64,000 nt of DNA from Gonium pectorale (GCA_001584585.1 LSYV01000011.1:1862230-1926229); one strand, 5' to 3'. Counted from the stretch's first letter, positions 22,025 through 34,920 are shown. Notes: generated by a model not told the origin, from the sequence alone. Numbers and translations: made by a program.

Positions 22025-25000
22025 CTACGTCTGGTGCGGCCTCTTGCGCGGTGGGCTTGCGGGCCTCCCCGACGTGTCGCTCGGCCGCGAGCCGGCCGAG
22101 CGCTTGCCGCTGCCGGCCGCCGCGGGCTCCTGCATACCCTCCGCTCGATCCTCCACCGACAATGGCAGCGGAGGCGACGTCTGGCGCAGTTGCCGGCGCG
22201 GCTCCGTATCTTGCTGCTGAGCCGGGTCAGCAGGCTGGGGTGGGGCCTGTTGCGGGGCCTGCTGGGTCCGCGGTGCCGGTGCCGGCGGTGGGGTCCTCCA
22301 TGCCGACCCCTCGCGGCGTACCATCCCCACTGGCGCCGCTGCCCCCGCGGCGCCGGAGCCCGACGCGGTCACGCGCCCGCCGCCACTTGCGGCCGCCCCA
22401 GCCGACCGAACGGCCGCGGCCACCGCCGCGGCGCCGTTGCTGCCGTCAACCATCACGGTTCGGCGGCGAAGGTCGGCAGCGGACGCCTCAACGGCGCGCG
22501 GGCTCGCCAGAGCCGCCGCCACTGGCTGCTGCGCCGCGCCTCCAAGGCCGCCCTCGCTGCTGATGCGCATCCGTGGCGCTTGCAGCAAGCGCGGCGCAGC
22601 ACACTGCTGCTGCTGCTGAGCCGCCGCCAGCACTGCCGCTGCTAGGAGCGGCGCCGAGGCAGACAGAGCGCGCGGCATGCCCGCTCCTCCGGCGAACCCG
22701 CTGCTTCCGTCGCCGCCAGCGGCCCCGACCTCCGAGGCCTCCTGGGCTGCCCTGGGCGACAGCGCCGCCGCCGCCGCAGCTGCTACCACCGCCCCCTCAG
22801 AGCGCGTTGCCTGCGGAGCGGCGGCCTTCATTAAGGCCACAAGCTGTGCGTAAGCCGCCGGTCCCGCACTGCCGCCAGCTGCGTCTCCGGTCACAGCACT
22901 GGCCGCAGCTCCGATAGATCCAAGGGCCGCAATCGCGACCGAGTTGGCGGGGCCTGCGCTGAGTGGCATGACGGGCGGCAGATCCGACAACCCTTCGGCT
23001 GCACTTCGAGGTCCGTACCCGCCCTGCGCCGCAAGCTGCGACAGCGCAACCGCCAGCGGAATGGAGTCCGTCGCTGGCGGCACTGCCAGCTTACCGGCGG
23101 CGGCGGCGGCAACCGCCGCGGCAGAGGCCGCCACTGCGGCGGACGCCGGCAGTGGTATCCCCGCCGCAGCCGCCTGCGGTGCAGCGAAGCCCAGCAGCCC
23201 TTGGTGAACGACGTTGGCCGCCAAGGAGGCTGTGGCGTAAAAGGGCTGAGCCGCTGCGGTGGCCGTGTGCATTGCCTGCTGCGAGAAGCTCGCCGGTACG
23301 CCGGGGGCCGGCGCCTGGTACTGCGCGAGCGACGCGTGGGCCTGGAGCTGCGCCAGCAGGGTCTGGACCTTGTTGGCGCCCGTGGAACGGGGCGCGGTGG
23401 GCGCGCTGCTGCCGCGGGCCCCAGCGCCGGAGCTGCCAATGGCGCCGCCGCCTCGGGGGTTGAGCGGCGGCGGGATGGAGAATGCCGAGCCAGCCACCTG
23501 GCCCACTGGCCGATCGGGGCCCGAGGCCAAGCCCAGCGCGCCCTCCGGTCTCCGGAATGCGCCGTTGCCGCTGCTGATCCGCACCATCCTCCCAATGACA
23601 CTGTCACTGGCCGTCACGCCCCGGCCAGCGGCACCGCCGCCGCCCGATTCACCGCCGCCGCAGACCACGCCGCTACCAGTGCGGTCGGGCTTGTCGGCGC
23701 TGCCGCTGCCCCCGGCGCCGCTGCCGCCGGCGCCGGCGCTGACACCCGACTCCTTGGCCTTGTCGCCGCTCCCGGCGACGCCGCGGCTGCTGCCGCCGCC
23801 ACCGGGCTGGCCGCTGTCCGAGGGCGCGGTGCTGCCTCCAGCCCCTTGACAAGCGCCGGCGTCGCCGTCGAGCGTTGTGCCGGCGTTGTCAAGCTCCTGG
23901 CCGTCGGCGTTGCCGCCGTCACCGGGCCTCACGGCCGCCTCCACTCCTGCCTCCGCTCCCTCACCGACGGCAATGTCCTCGTCTTCGGAGCTTGGAGGCC
24001 GCACGCCGATGCCAGACGCGCCGTTGCCGTCGCGGTCTTGGGTCTCGTGGTGGGACGGATATCGGCCGGCGTCGTAGGCCACGGCGCGGGGCAGCGCATG
24101 GTGATGGTGGTGGTGGTGGTGGTGCTGGCTGGTGCCATTGGCTGTGGGGCAGGGGACGGGGCACACAGGCTGCTACGTCAAGTTGCTGCTAAGCCGCACA
24201 TCAAGCAAGCGCCGTGTGGGAACGAGGGCGCGAAGTCAATTTGCATAAGGAAGGCTTAACGGTTGACGTGAACGCACAGGCATCCGCATGAAGGACAACG
24301 CTAGGAACTAAAATCCCGTCCTGAAGCCGAGGCGACGCGCCGCCTTACCGCTGCTGTGGCCATTGCCGTTGCCATGTCCGCTGCTGTGGCCATTGCCGGT
24401 CGGGTTATTGCTGTCCTTGATGCTGTGGCCATTGCCATTTCCACCACTACCGCCGCCGCCGCCGCTTCCGCCGCTGTGGCCGTTTCCGCCACTGTGGCCG
24501 TTTCCGCCGCTGTGCCCGTTACCGCCGCTGTGGCCGTTGCCCTGGGGAAGCACCAAGGAAAGTAAGGTTTGGTAATTGGATCAAGAACGCAGCCCAGACG
24601 TGCGAAAGGGGTCCAGGTCCGGTGCTGGCAATCCCGAAGAGCCACGACGCTTTGATTACGAATAACTCCATTGCTACTGGATTTCAGAACGCCGACACGG
24701 GATGCACGCTGACCAGCCCTGCGCCGCACCTGCGAGCCATTCCCTTGAGAGCCACTGCCGTTGCCATTGCCGGCCGAGCCGTTGCCGGAGCTGCCGTTCC
24801 CGTTGCCGTTATTGTGGTTGGTGGGGTTCGAGCCTTGGGCCTCGCTGCGACGCAGCAGTGCAGGGGGTTGCGGCTGCGTGACGCAGTGGGATAGCATCTG
24901 GGGCCACGGCGGCGCCCGCTCTCTTAGGCAGAAACGCCCTCGTACCAGTACGTGTTTTGCTGGGCAAGCGCTTACACCGTACAGTGCATGAGACAGGCAC

Positions 25001-28000
25001 AGGAATCCAGCCACATGGCACAGGGCAGCGCCTGCCACCGCTCACCGTATCTCCGCGTCGTTGCGGTTGGCGCGCAATGGGCTGTCGCTGCCGTTGGTGT
25101 CGCAGCTGCCGCGGCCCGGCGGCTTTGCCCCCACGTCTTGTATGGACGGCGAGTGCGGGTCGTGGTGGTGGTGGTGATGGTGGCTGCGCAGCATGTTGCT
25201 CATGTCGCTGCAGCACGGAGAGGTGGTGCGCGCGGCGGCCTGCATGCGGCGGGGCGTTGGGGAAGCAAGCCATTCGCCTAGGGCAGCGGAGGAGGCGATA
25301 TGAGTTTGAAACTACCATACTGCCGTAGCTGGCCTGGAGGGGCGTGTGCCGTACAATGCAGTGCGACACGGTTTGAAGACAATATAAAGCGGTACGGCAG
25401 GGCGCATGGCCGCGGCAATTAGCCCGCCCCAGACTCTGCGGAACAAGGCACCGTGGGATGAGGTGCTGCAAAAGCGCAAGCAACACAGACCGCTCCGGCA
25501 ACTTCTGGCACACCTTCTTATGCTGGTCACGAGCGAAGGCCGTGGGCTCCTTGTGCGTGTGGGCCTTGGCGATGCCCTTGGCGCGCAGCGCGCCGCCGCT
25601 GCCGGTGCTGCGCGTGCTGTTGCTGATGGCCTTGTGCCCGTGCGGTAGGCCGTGCGGGTGCGGGTGGAGGTGGCCCTCGCGCGGCGCGTGACCCGCTGCC
25701 GCCGCAGCGCCGGCGTGGCCTGGCCGGCCGCCATCGATCATGCCTGCATACCGCAGAGTGTCAATGGAATGAACAACGCGGGTTAGATTGCGTCACGGTG
25801 AGCAGTCTGAGCATGCGCCGCACACGGCAAGAAGTGGCGCATGCTCCTGGTGTCACTCCAGCCCCAGCGGCGGAAACGTCACGAGCAGCGCGGGGACTGC
25901 GCACAAGTCCGTCCATCTAGTCACGGGTACTGTAAGCTACGCAGTAGCTTTCATTCCACCGCCCACAATCGAGTGCTCACTTACCCAGCATCTGCCAGTA
26001 CTGGGACGTGGTCATGCCCGCCGGCTCCGCCGCCTGCCCACCGTCAGGCCACTGCGACAGGAGGGCGCAAGGGGGCAAGTAAACACGACTGCCGAGGCGA
26101 GGCAGCCAGGCGGGCGCATCCTGTCGATCAGACAACGCCGCCAGGTGCGCCGTGCGAGCGCACGGGCTGGCGACTGGCACACGCCCGCTCAAGACAGCTC
26201 GACTGGCCAGGCGCGCCATACGACGCGCAAACACATCTCACCGGCACGCCCTCTGCCCTCTCGGCTCTCCACACGCTCGGCGCCCCACGCGCCTGTAAAT
26301 CTCAAAACCCTCTACTACTGCCACCCCTCTCGCAACCGGGCACTTCGTGGCAGCCTGTATCAGCTGTAGACTGCATTGGCTCGCACGCTGCACACCTGCG
26401 TGTCGGCTCGGTTGCTCTGCTCCGCCTGGTCCTCCGCGACCGCGTCAGGGCCCGTATCGTCGCCCTCGCCGTCGCCATCACCGCCGTCGCCGTCGCCCTG
26501 CTCGCCCTCGCGCTCCGTCACGACACTGTTGCCGTCGCTGCCGCGCGACTCCTGGCCGGCGCCCACGCCCATGGCAATGTTCATTAGTTCGCCGTTCGTG
26601 AGCGGCCCGCTGTTCTCGGCGTCGGTGGTGGTGGCCGTAGCCTCCGCCAGCGGCTGTGAGGCGGGGGACAGGAGGGACGCAAAGACAGGTGAGCGCTAGC
26701 GAGGGGGGCACAGGGGGGACGAGAAGACGAGTTGGCAGATGGAACTCATCGGGTACAGGAATGCACCATTGTCGATGAGCCGCAGCGGCTTTTATATGAG
26801 ATAGCGCGGTCAACGTCTCAACCCTGCAGGGGGGACCAGGTACGGCACGTTACGACACCGTCGCACCTCTGAGGCGTAGCTGGCTGTGGGGTGCGTACCT
26901 GCTGGGGCCTTCCATCGCCTCCGTGGTGATGGTAGTGGTGGTAGTGGTGGTGAAGGTGGTGGTACCGGTCGGGATGTACGGCCATCCAGGGACCCGCGTC
27001 GGCGCTGGAGGCCCAGGGTCGGTGGCCCGTCGCCTCGCCGCTGCCGCCGCTGGTGAGCGGCGGCGGGCCAGGCTGGCTGGAAGCGCCGCTGGGGAACGGC
27101 ATGGCCTGCGGGGAATGCGCGCAAATGAGGCAAAGCTCAGAGGACCGTACATGGCGACGCAAAATGGCAACGACTGCCGGGTAGCCTGCCGAGGCCACAG
27201 CTGCACACCGACGGAAGCGCGCCTCTCCCCATTCGGAGCAGGCGGAGGCCGCAAAGGCCTCGCCCGCCGCAGCACACGCGCGCGTTCCAGAAGGGGAAAG
27301 GGTCTGCACATGCCGAGAGCAAAATGGAGGCATACACGCGCATTGCGATTGATATCCAGGACGCGACATTCCGTAACCCACGACTGCTGCCTGACTCACC
27401 TCAAGGGCTGGGTTCTGGAGCGTGATCTGGGCCAGCAGCGACGGAGGCAGACCGAAGAACGGGAAGCCTTGCGGTGGGTGCGCCTGGGGTCACAGGAGGT
27501 GGGCGATCCGGCAAGGTCGGTTGAAGCGCACGCGAGGCAAATGCAGCACTGACGATATGCAAAACCACCAATGAAACCAGCCAGGGCCAGCAGGTCAGGA
27601 AGTAATAAACAAGCTTGGCCAAGTAGTGGCAACGGATTGAAGGAGGATCAAGTGTGTGTGTGTGTGTTCAATGGCCCCCCTGGTTTACGTGACGTGACGC
27701 GACGCGACCCGGCGCAAGGGAATCAGCTACCACACGGCTCACCTGCAGGTGCGCCTGGACTTGCTGGCCTGCCGCAGCGACCACGGCTGCTGCGGCCGCA
27801 GCTGCGGCAGCCGACGCTGCAGCTGCCACCGCCGCCACAGTCGCGTCCGTCACTTCGGAGTAGTGCGACGTCTGCTGCCGCTCCTGCTGCTGCTTCAGGG
27901 CCGCAGCGGTGGCCGCGGCAACCGTCGGCCCCAGTGTCTGCTGCTGCTGTGCCGAGAGATGAAGTGGCATCTGGAGCTGAAGCTGCTGGAGCGCGTTCAT

Positions 28001-29211
28001 TGGCGCTTGTAGCATGTGGGACGAGCGCGGTGGTACGGGCATGGACAGCTTTGACTGCTGTTGCCCGGTGCCGGGGCCGGTGCCTTGGCTGCCCATGACC
28101 GTGCCTCCACCGGCTCCGCCATTGACGCCGCTCGCGTCCGCGGCGCCGCTGCCGCTGTTGTCCGCGACTGGCTCTTTCCGAGGGTACGGCCGGGAGGGCT
28201 TGCGCTTCGGCCGCGGAGGCGGGATGCTGATGCCTTCACCTGCAGGCACCACGGTTCGCGGTTCGTCGAAACAATGCTTATTGCCAGAGCAAGGGGGCTC
28301 GACGTAGCTCATCACAGGCTGGAGCGTTGGACTGTGGTGAAGAGCCTTGCTAAACCAGGAACAACAAGCCGCAGGCCCCAAGCCGTTGGGGTGCCGCCGG
28401 GCGTGTCTCAGAAACCCCCCTCTACCGTGCACCGCACGGAAGGCGCATTTGTTTCCCACACACCATCCTCGGTGGAGCCGGTGTCCTTGTTCCGCTCGAG
28501 TTTGTTGATGAACTTCTGGGCATGGCTCCGGATCTGGACAGCAGTCTTGGTGCTCACGTGCTCTGCGGGAAGCGGGTGTGTGTGGGTTCCCTGAAACTCG
28601 CAGCACTCCTGGATCCGCTGCGTATGCCGTGCCCATGCTCTTCCCTTGACACCCTGCGCAATCCGCGTAGCTACCCCGCCCCGGGCTGCCGTGAGTGCCC
28701 CCCCCCCTCTCCCGCGACCATACACACCTTCAATCTTGCGCCATGCGCGGCCATACAGCTTGAGCGCCTCCAGGAATTTTGCATGCTCCTCCTCCGTCCA
28801 CCTCTCCCGCTGCTTGGTTATTATATAAGGCTTCCGGGGCTGCACAAAGGGACCGGGTCAAAAAGGGAGCGAACTCGATGCGGGACTGGGGCCCGCTCTG
28901 GACGCGTTGCCGCATCCGTTGCGACGGCCAGCGTGAAAGGCTAGAGCTTCAAATGTAGCCCGGTGAGCCCCACGGCCCTCGCACGAACCAGCATTGCACC
29001 AACGAACCGTCGAGGTTATCCCCCGGGGCGGAGACAGCTGCGCCAGGCGCGTCCTTGAACGTCAGCCAGCACGCACCTTGACTTTGGGACAGGCTTGCTG
29101 GTCCGATAGGGGAGCGGAGGAGCTCGGCGCGCTGGCTGGACCCGCCGGCTGAGGCTGCGCGGGCGCACGCACAGCTGCGGAGCCCGCTTTAGAGCCCTTA
29201 ACCTCCTCCAT
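22025..29211 (-). CDS. ROC40: LHY/CCA1/REVEILLE-type MYB transcription factor, ROC40-like
   Basis: Thirteen exons: 29211-29077, 28839-28728, 28562-28464, 28239-27743, 27483-27400, 27105-26899, 26653-26396, 26051-25985, 25743-25514, 25239-25046, 24844-24730, 24541-24349 and 24141-22025; all phases fit and give 1,435 residues. The start is the ATG opening MEEVKGSK. A single MYB repeat spans about 46-105, with KPYIITKQRERWTEEEH and the signature SHAQKF at 95-100. Next comes IPPPRPKRKP (121-130), a motif shared with plant LHY/CCA1. These are clock factors that bind evening-element DNA; in Chlamydomonas the homologue is ROC40, needed for rhythm and linked to nitrogen-starvation lipid responses. 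The rest is low complexity: Gln and Ala runs, His runs, an Asn-Gly-His-Ser-Gly-Gly repeat in exon 12, and a 706-codon last exon. If the last intron is kept, the frame stops at 24308, giving 743 residues. Confidence 0.85.
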
Positions 29212-31030
29212 CCCAGCTGACGTTCATAGGTGCTGTCTAGGTGCTCTGAGAGAGAACGCGCCGCGTTAACGCCAAAAGAATGCGCTTGGGGCGGCGTTAG
29301 GTGCGGTTGTTTTGGTCCGATGCTCTGCGAGGTGGCTGGCTGCGTAAGGTGCGCGTGCGCACTCGGGCCGCAAACGTGGGGATGCATCTTTTCGTGTTTT
29401 CTTTTCGTGGCCAGCTGGGCAAATGGCGCTCGATTGCGGGCCGATGGCGTATCAAATTCGGTTGTACGGCGAATTTCCCGCGAATAAGTGATTACGTACG
29501 ATGGCCGACAGATACACCAGCGCAAAAAAGCCCACAGCCTGGACTACACAGACGGCCGAGCAGTCGCTCGAGTGAGAGAGTTCACGACGGCCGATTACTC
29601 AGCCGCCCCGCACCGCAGCGTCCGTGCCAGCTCAGCCGCGCGCGCTATCCGCTAACCACCCGTATGCATCTGCTTCGCATGTTTTTAGTTCCCTACGATG
29701 AGCGCCTACGTAAGTATTCCTCGCGGGGGCGTCCCTGGGCTGTGTCCGCAGCGCGCATCGGCGCCCGGTTGGCAGCCCACCACAGCAGCGCCGACGCAGC
29801 CTGGTGCGAAAGGTTGTTCGTGATCGCGGGGGCTTGCCATCCAGATCGTATGCTCCGCATGGGAGGAGGCGTGCGGGGTGCGTATTGGCCGCTACTGCGC
29901 GGGTCGCCCCTTGGCGCGCCGGATTGTTGCCCCGAGAGCCCCGAGCAGCGGGGTAAACAGAAATAGCATGTGTGACGCCTACGCCTGCCTAGCCGCCAGC
30001 CTTGTCGGCCATCCGACAATATCCGAACCTGCACCCGACACGCTACCCCGCCCGCGGACCGGCATCCTGACGTGACTGCTGTGACACGCTGCGACCGGTG
30101 CAACAGCACGCTATGCATGCCTTCCGCTCAGCCATCATGCCCTTATCTGTTCACCTCGAGTTCTGAAGATCGAAGGGGCGCTGCCTCCAATTCCCATCCT
30201 GCCATCCCGCCCTCTTGCTGGCTCTCCTGGGTTGTCGCAATAGTGACGCGGGGCCAACGCAGGTGGACGTACAACATTCGTAGGGGCCTAGCCAGAAGGC
30301 CAGTTATACTGCTGTGCACATATCACCTACGGTAGATATGGTGCAGCCTGTGCACCGCCCCACGTATCGCGTTGAACCTTCAGGCTGTTTGCTGACACCG
30401 CACGGTACAATTACGGGCATCGAGCGTTCCTCCATCTGGAGACCCGCGGGTCAGCACTGGACTCGTCGCCCCTTTTGACCGCTTACGCTTGGGCAAGTGC
30501 CTTGGAACCTGGGTGCACACGAGCGCCCATCATGCCATCAATGACAAGGAGGCAAACAGACGGACAGTATCCACGGTCGGTGCGGAGTTACCGTCGAAGG
30601 CTTTTGGCTGTAAAGAAGGTCGGCGTGTGGAGTGCGCGCACAGCAGTCATGCAGGGAGGAGGGGGTCAGAGTGCACAGTGCGGACTGGACAGATAGACCC
30701 GGGGATGGTTCGGTGCGGAAAGTGACATGGCTGTGGACACGTGTGGAGGGCCGTGCCGCAAGCTGCATCGGCGTGCTGTATATTGCCGACTTCTGCCTTC
30801 CCCGTTTCTGGCTATCTTTTTTAAAAAGATATCCGCAGTGTCAAGTTGCGTTCGCGGCTGGGAAGCATCCCTCTTGCCGGTCGCCGGGTCGGGTGGCGTA
30901 CCGGCTTGAGTTTTTTTCTGTTGAAATGCACTCATCCGGCCGCAATGCGCGGCGACAGGACCAAATGAGCCCAGCAATCGCAAACAGGTCGTGGCGGACT
31001 GGCGGTACGCCTGACCTAACACTGGCTAAG
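29212..31030. other. Upstream region of the ROC40-like gene
   Basis: No gene is recognised over 1.8 kb. It should contain the MYB gene promoter and 5' UTR. Frames of 100-200 codons exist but have no recognisable domain and no convincing splice pattern. An exact evening-element match was not found by eye. Confidence 0.45.
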
Positions 31031-31960
31031 CAGGTTACAGGTTACACGTCCGTCAAGCCGCGGGGGGGGGGGGCATGGACGAATTGCGAATATTGGGGTG
31101 GGGGAGCGGGTTATGGTCCTTGTCTCTACCCCGCTTCAGCGCCTGACGCCGGAGTATGGCGTGCCTGGTACCCCAGACAGCCTGTAGGTAGGCTCCTACC
31201 GCAGCTGGCGGGGCGTCCTTCATAATAGTAATCATGTTACGTTGCCTAAAGCCCAAGGCAGTCTCGAATTGGTCGCGGAGTTGCTCGTAGCATGGGCATT
31301 CGCAGAACACATGTAGTTCATCCTCTACAGCCGCGGCGTCATCACAGGCCTTGCACGTTCGCTCAGCCCGGGCTCGCCCATTGGGCCGGTTCACCTCCGC
31401 CCCCCAACATCCTAGCCTGAACCGCATCAACGTTTGGTGCAAGCTGGGTGCCATCACAGTCGCCGTGTGCAAAGGGTCCCCCATCCAGCTGGCATACCGG
31501 CACATCTTAACTCCCGTCTCGCCGCTAGGGAAGTCGCGGGGTGCTCCAGTCATATGGGGCAGCCGCCACCGAGCATCAAGCCTGTCAGCAAAGCTATCCA
31601 ATGATTTGCCAATGAGTATGAGCAACGACGCGAAGTGCGTAAGCACCAGCCCGCGCAATAAGCGGGTGTGCAGGAGGGCGGCCAAGGCGCGCCGGAACTC
31701 AAGTCCACCACCACCGCTGGGCTGCAGCTGCCTGCTGGGCGCTTCATCATACCGTACAGAGTCCTGATGACTGACTACTGTCAGATGCCTGAAGAGAGCT
31801 GCTATCCGAGAAGTGTGTTGGCACTCGGCGGAATTCCAATCAGGTACAACGCCAACGCCGCAGCGCCCCGCGGCTTGCAAGCCCTCCGTAGCGCTGGGCG
31901 CACGCGCCCTACAGCATGCCGCCTTGCCAACCATCCAACCACCACAAAACTGCATCCGAC
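31031..31960 (-). mobile_element. Non-LTR retrotransposon (LINE) 3' fragment, copy 1
   Basis: The frame 31955-31053 holds the C-terminal end of a LINE ORF2: PSLHQTLMRFRLGCW, then a Cys/His cluster (CKAC ... ELHVFCECPCYEQLR), then AILRRQALKRGRD. The same protein, more decayed, occurs at 51545-52385. Both DNA copies end in the same tail, GACGGACGTGTAACCTGTAA, and here the tail is a short TGTAACC repeat at 31031-31047. Only the last 200-300 residues remain and reverse transcriptase is absent, so it is 5'-truncated and dead. Matching to copy 2 is clear from about 31700 down; the part to 31960 is less sure. A run of at least ten G at about 31062-31073 lies within it. Confidence 0.8.
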
Positions 31961-32737
31961 TTCACCCCGCCAACGCAAACATAGTTACAGCCTTGCTTGC
32001 GCTCACAACCACGGCGTGGGGTCTAGGAAACACGTTCGGGAAGTAGACAACGTAAAGGCCACATCCGTCGGAAGGGCACAGACTTGCGCCGCGACTCCTC
32101 GGCCCGGTCAAGGGAACCCCTGAGCCAGCAAAGATTCACTAGTGACGCGACACAGGTGAGCACTACCGCCACGACCAGATTTGTTTGTCTGCAAGGGGAG
32201 CTCATGGGTGCCAGGGCCTGGCAATGCCAGTTCACAATACTGACGCCTCGGCGCTCCTCTCACGCAGCTGCCGGACACAAGCTACAGCTGGATATGCCTT
32301 CTTACTACACAATCCCTGAATACTTAAGCAACTCGCGCCCTCTGCTCCATTCATTCGCCTAATTCCGAGCCGCGGTGTGGAAGATGCTGACGGGCCTCCT
32401 GACCGGAGAACGAGGGCATGTGCTTCCGACTCCCAGATTCCTCCAGCAGCGGCGACGGTGCACCTTACCAAGCAGAAGGGCACGTTGGAATCGCACCACC
32501 AAACTGGCGCAGCGCCGAGCGCTACCCCAGGCTCCGTGCGGCCTGGTCGCGCCTCGTGCCCTAAGGCCTCCTGCACCTTCATGTGTCCCCTTGCCTCTCC
32601 CGCGTTTACGCTGCATGGCGTTCGCTCGAAGTCCTATTGCCTCCCGCGCTCGCGCTCCGCTCTTTGATGCCTGGGCCCCTCTCCTGTCCCCGATGCCAAT
32701 CTCTAGTCTCCCCCTTCCCCATGTGCCGACCGGCTGG
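31961..32737. other. CCDC25 3' flank
   Basis: No gene was seen. TTACA at 31985-31989 (TGTAA on the minus strand) is the nearest poly(A) candidate I noticed for CCDC25, about 750 nt past its stop and right next to the LINE fragment. Confidence 0.4.
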
Positions 32738-34920
32738 CTACATGAAGTCCTCCTCCATCTCCTCCACTGATTGGTACTTCTCCTTCACCTCCTTATTGCT
32801 CAACATGAACTCGTCCTGGAGCAGGATAGGAAGGTGTCAGTATTTAATACCGGGGCTAGGGGCAACGATGAACATGTCCTCTTCTGCTGCCTGCCAACTC
32901 GCCTTCATGATGTGCTTGTAGCTCTTCATGTCCTCCTGCTTTTTCCGCTCCTCCTTGGCTGCTTTCTCAGCCGCCCGGGCTGCCCGCTCCTCAGCGCGCT
33001 TAGCCTGCCGGACCTGCATGTGTACACGAGCATCATGCAACAGCAGATAACGAATACACACACATGTACAATGAGACGGCAATGTCCACGCAGTGTCCGT
33101 AATGAATGATACGGTCCGTCTGGCCCGCCAGCCAAAGCAGCCGTGGGTTCCTGCCGTGACTGCACCGGAGCAGCCATTGCAGGCGGCCTATTGATTACGA
33201 CGGCCAGAGCTGGCACCCCCAAATCAATAAAGGTACCAGGGATAAAACCCAACATGAAGCTCGTCTCTTGCCTGCGGCCAGCGGCAAATTCTAGTCGACG
33301 ACGGAAAGGGTTTGGAGGGAGGCTCCACGCTAGTGCCAAATTTGGGAACGAGTTTGGGGAGAGACCCCAGGCTCCACGCCATGCACGCACCTGCGATAAG
33401 TACACCTCCTTCTCCGCCGCGAGGTCCGGGTAGCGCTCCTGGCGCGTCTTCTCTAGCCGGTTGATGATCTCGTTGTTCTTGCGGTCCACCTTGACCTTGA
33501 GCACCAGGGACTGATCGTGGAAGCCCACCTGCGGGTTGCGGGCGCAAGGGAGGGGCGGGAGGAAGCCGCGCGCCAAGCGATCGGGTCGCAGGAAACCGAG
33601 GCGCTCGGTGGCAACGCTGCACGGGCGCTGGGCGCACTCGGTACACCAAATGACCCAGCTGCGTGCTTGTTTTCAGCCTTACCGGTATTATGCAGAGACC
33701 TTACCATGATTGGGGTATTCGAGCATCGTAGGGTCGAGTATTCTTGCTATTCGTAAGTATGTATGCCCAAGCACGCACAAGGCGTGTCACCGGCGGCCCG
33801 CACCCGTGCCTCCCGCACACCAACCTGGCCGATCTCCATGCCGGCCGTCTTCTTCAGGTTGCTCCACGGCGTGTATACGATGGTCACATTGTTGGTCTTG
33901 CAGCCTGCAGGGTGCAGGTACGGTAGCGCATCACTGGGTCCCAGCACCTGCACTTTCCCGCTAGCTATTCACGCGCCTTCCAGACATGTTGCCGCCCCTT
34001 GCCAGCGCCCTGCAGCAACTGAGAGCTACCCTAGAGAGCGGCTCGTGCGCGGGCTCAAGTTACAGTGCTTGCTTCCCGGCTTTCCGGTGAGCATTCAGCG
34101 AACGTGGACGACATCTTCACGCAAGCGACGGCCCGGTATCACACAGCCCTGATCGCGCTCCACTACACATTACAACGCACCCTGTATGGAGTTCTGCTTC
34201 ACCAGCTGCGCGCAATCCTCTAGCGCATCCGCCGGGATGTCTTTGATGTCACACCCGTCGGGCAGGCGGAGGTACACGTGCGCCGAGGACATGTCATCCA
34301 CGTGGAACCTAGATCCGGTAGACGCGGCACGGACCCGTGGTGTCAGCATGGCGAGGGGTGAAGATGTATAATCAGCGATGTGGACTTGCAGCAGGCGTCC
34401 GTGCCGAGCGTGCGATCTTTTCATGCATGAACACGCGTTGCGCGGGGCGCGCTATGTGCATGAAGCCGCCCCGTCGTTGCGTTTGCACCAGGCGACTCGG
34501 GTAGCTGGAGACGCGAAGGGATCCTGGCGCAGTGGCAGGTCTGCGCAGGGCTGGCGCGACCCAGGATGCACTTCACGCCGAGACAGGCCCGCGGACATCC
34601 ACCAGCGCAGACCACGCACCATAGGTCGCAGGGCAACCCGTGGGCTATGAGATCCTCGTTTTCATACTGGAGTAGTGTCGCCAGCCATGTTGAGGAGGGT
34701 ACGGGTCAGCAAGAATCGTCCTTTACGGGGTTGGGGTCGGGTCCTCCCTGTGGTAGCCACCATGGGTGGTCCACCGGGGTTGCGGCCTCTCTGGTTTCCA
34801 CCTCACACGTGCCTATGCCTGTGCGTGCTGCAAGCTCTGGCGCACCTTGTCTTTCCCCATATAGATCATGAAGTCCTCCGTATTGGCGACGTGCCCACGG
34901 GGATAGAAGTAAAAGACCAT
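32738..34920 (-). CDS. CCDC25: CCDC25-family protein (NFACT-R/DUF814 domain plus coiled coil)
   Basis: Seven exons: 34920-34846, 34666-34620, 34308-34181, 33904-33825, 33528-33391, 33013-32903 and 32815-32738; phases agree and give 218 residues, close to the 208 of human CCDC25. The start MVFYFYPRG, then [80 protein letters not shown] and a basic coiled coil follow the human protein segment by segment. The NFACT-R fold is shared with the ribosome quality-control factor Rqc2/NEMF, but the function of the short CCDC25 form in algae is not known. The last intron (32816-32902) needs a GC donor (AAG/GCGAGT) to join the coiled coil to [13 protein letters not shown]. The C-terminal exon extends beyond the human end. 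Confidence 0.92.

Noticed and set aside
23201..24259. Plus-strand frame of about 350 codons opposite the MYB last exon
   Set aside because: Antisense shadow: no domain, no splice partners, and the minus frame is longer and linked to the MYB exons.
24308..24348. Taking the stop at 24308 as the only end of the MYB gene
   Set aside because: It would leave 24141-22025, a 2.1-kb open frame without a start codon, unexplained. A strong in-phase donor and acceptor connect it to the MYB gene, so the stop is treated as an intron-retention end.
30800..30850. AGATATCC within an A/T run upstream of the MYB gene, reminiscent of an evening element
   Set aside because: It is not an exact evening element or CCA1-binding site, and it lies 1.6 kb upstream beside a LINE relic.
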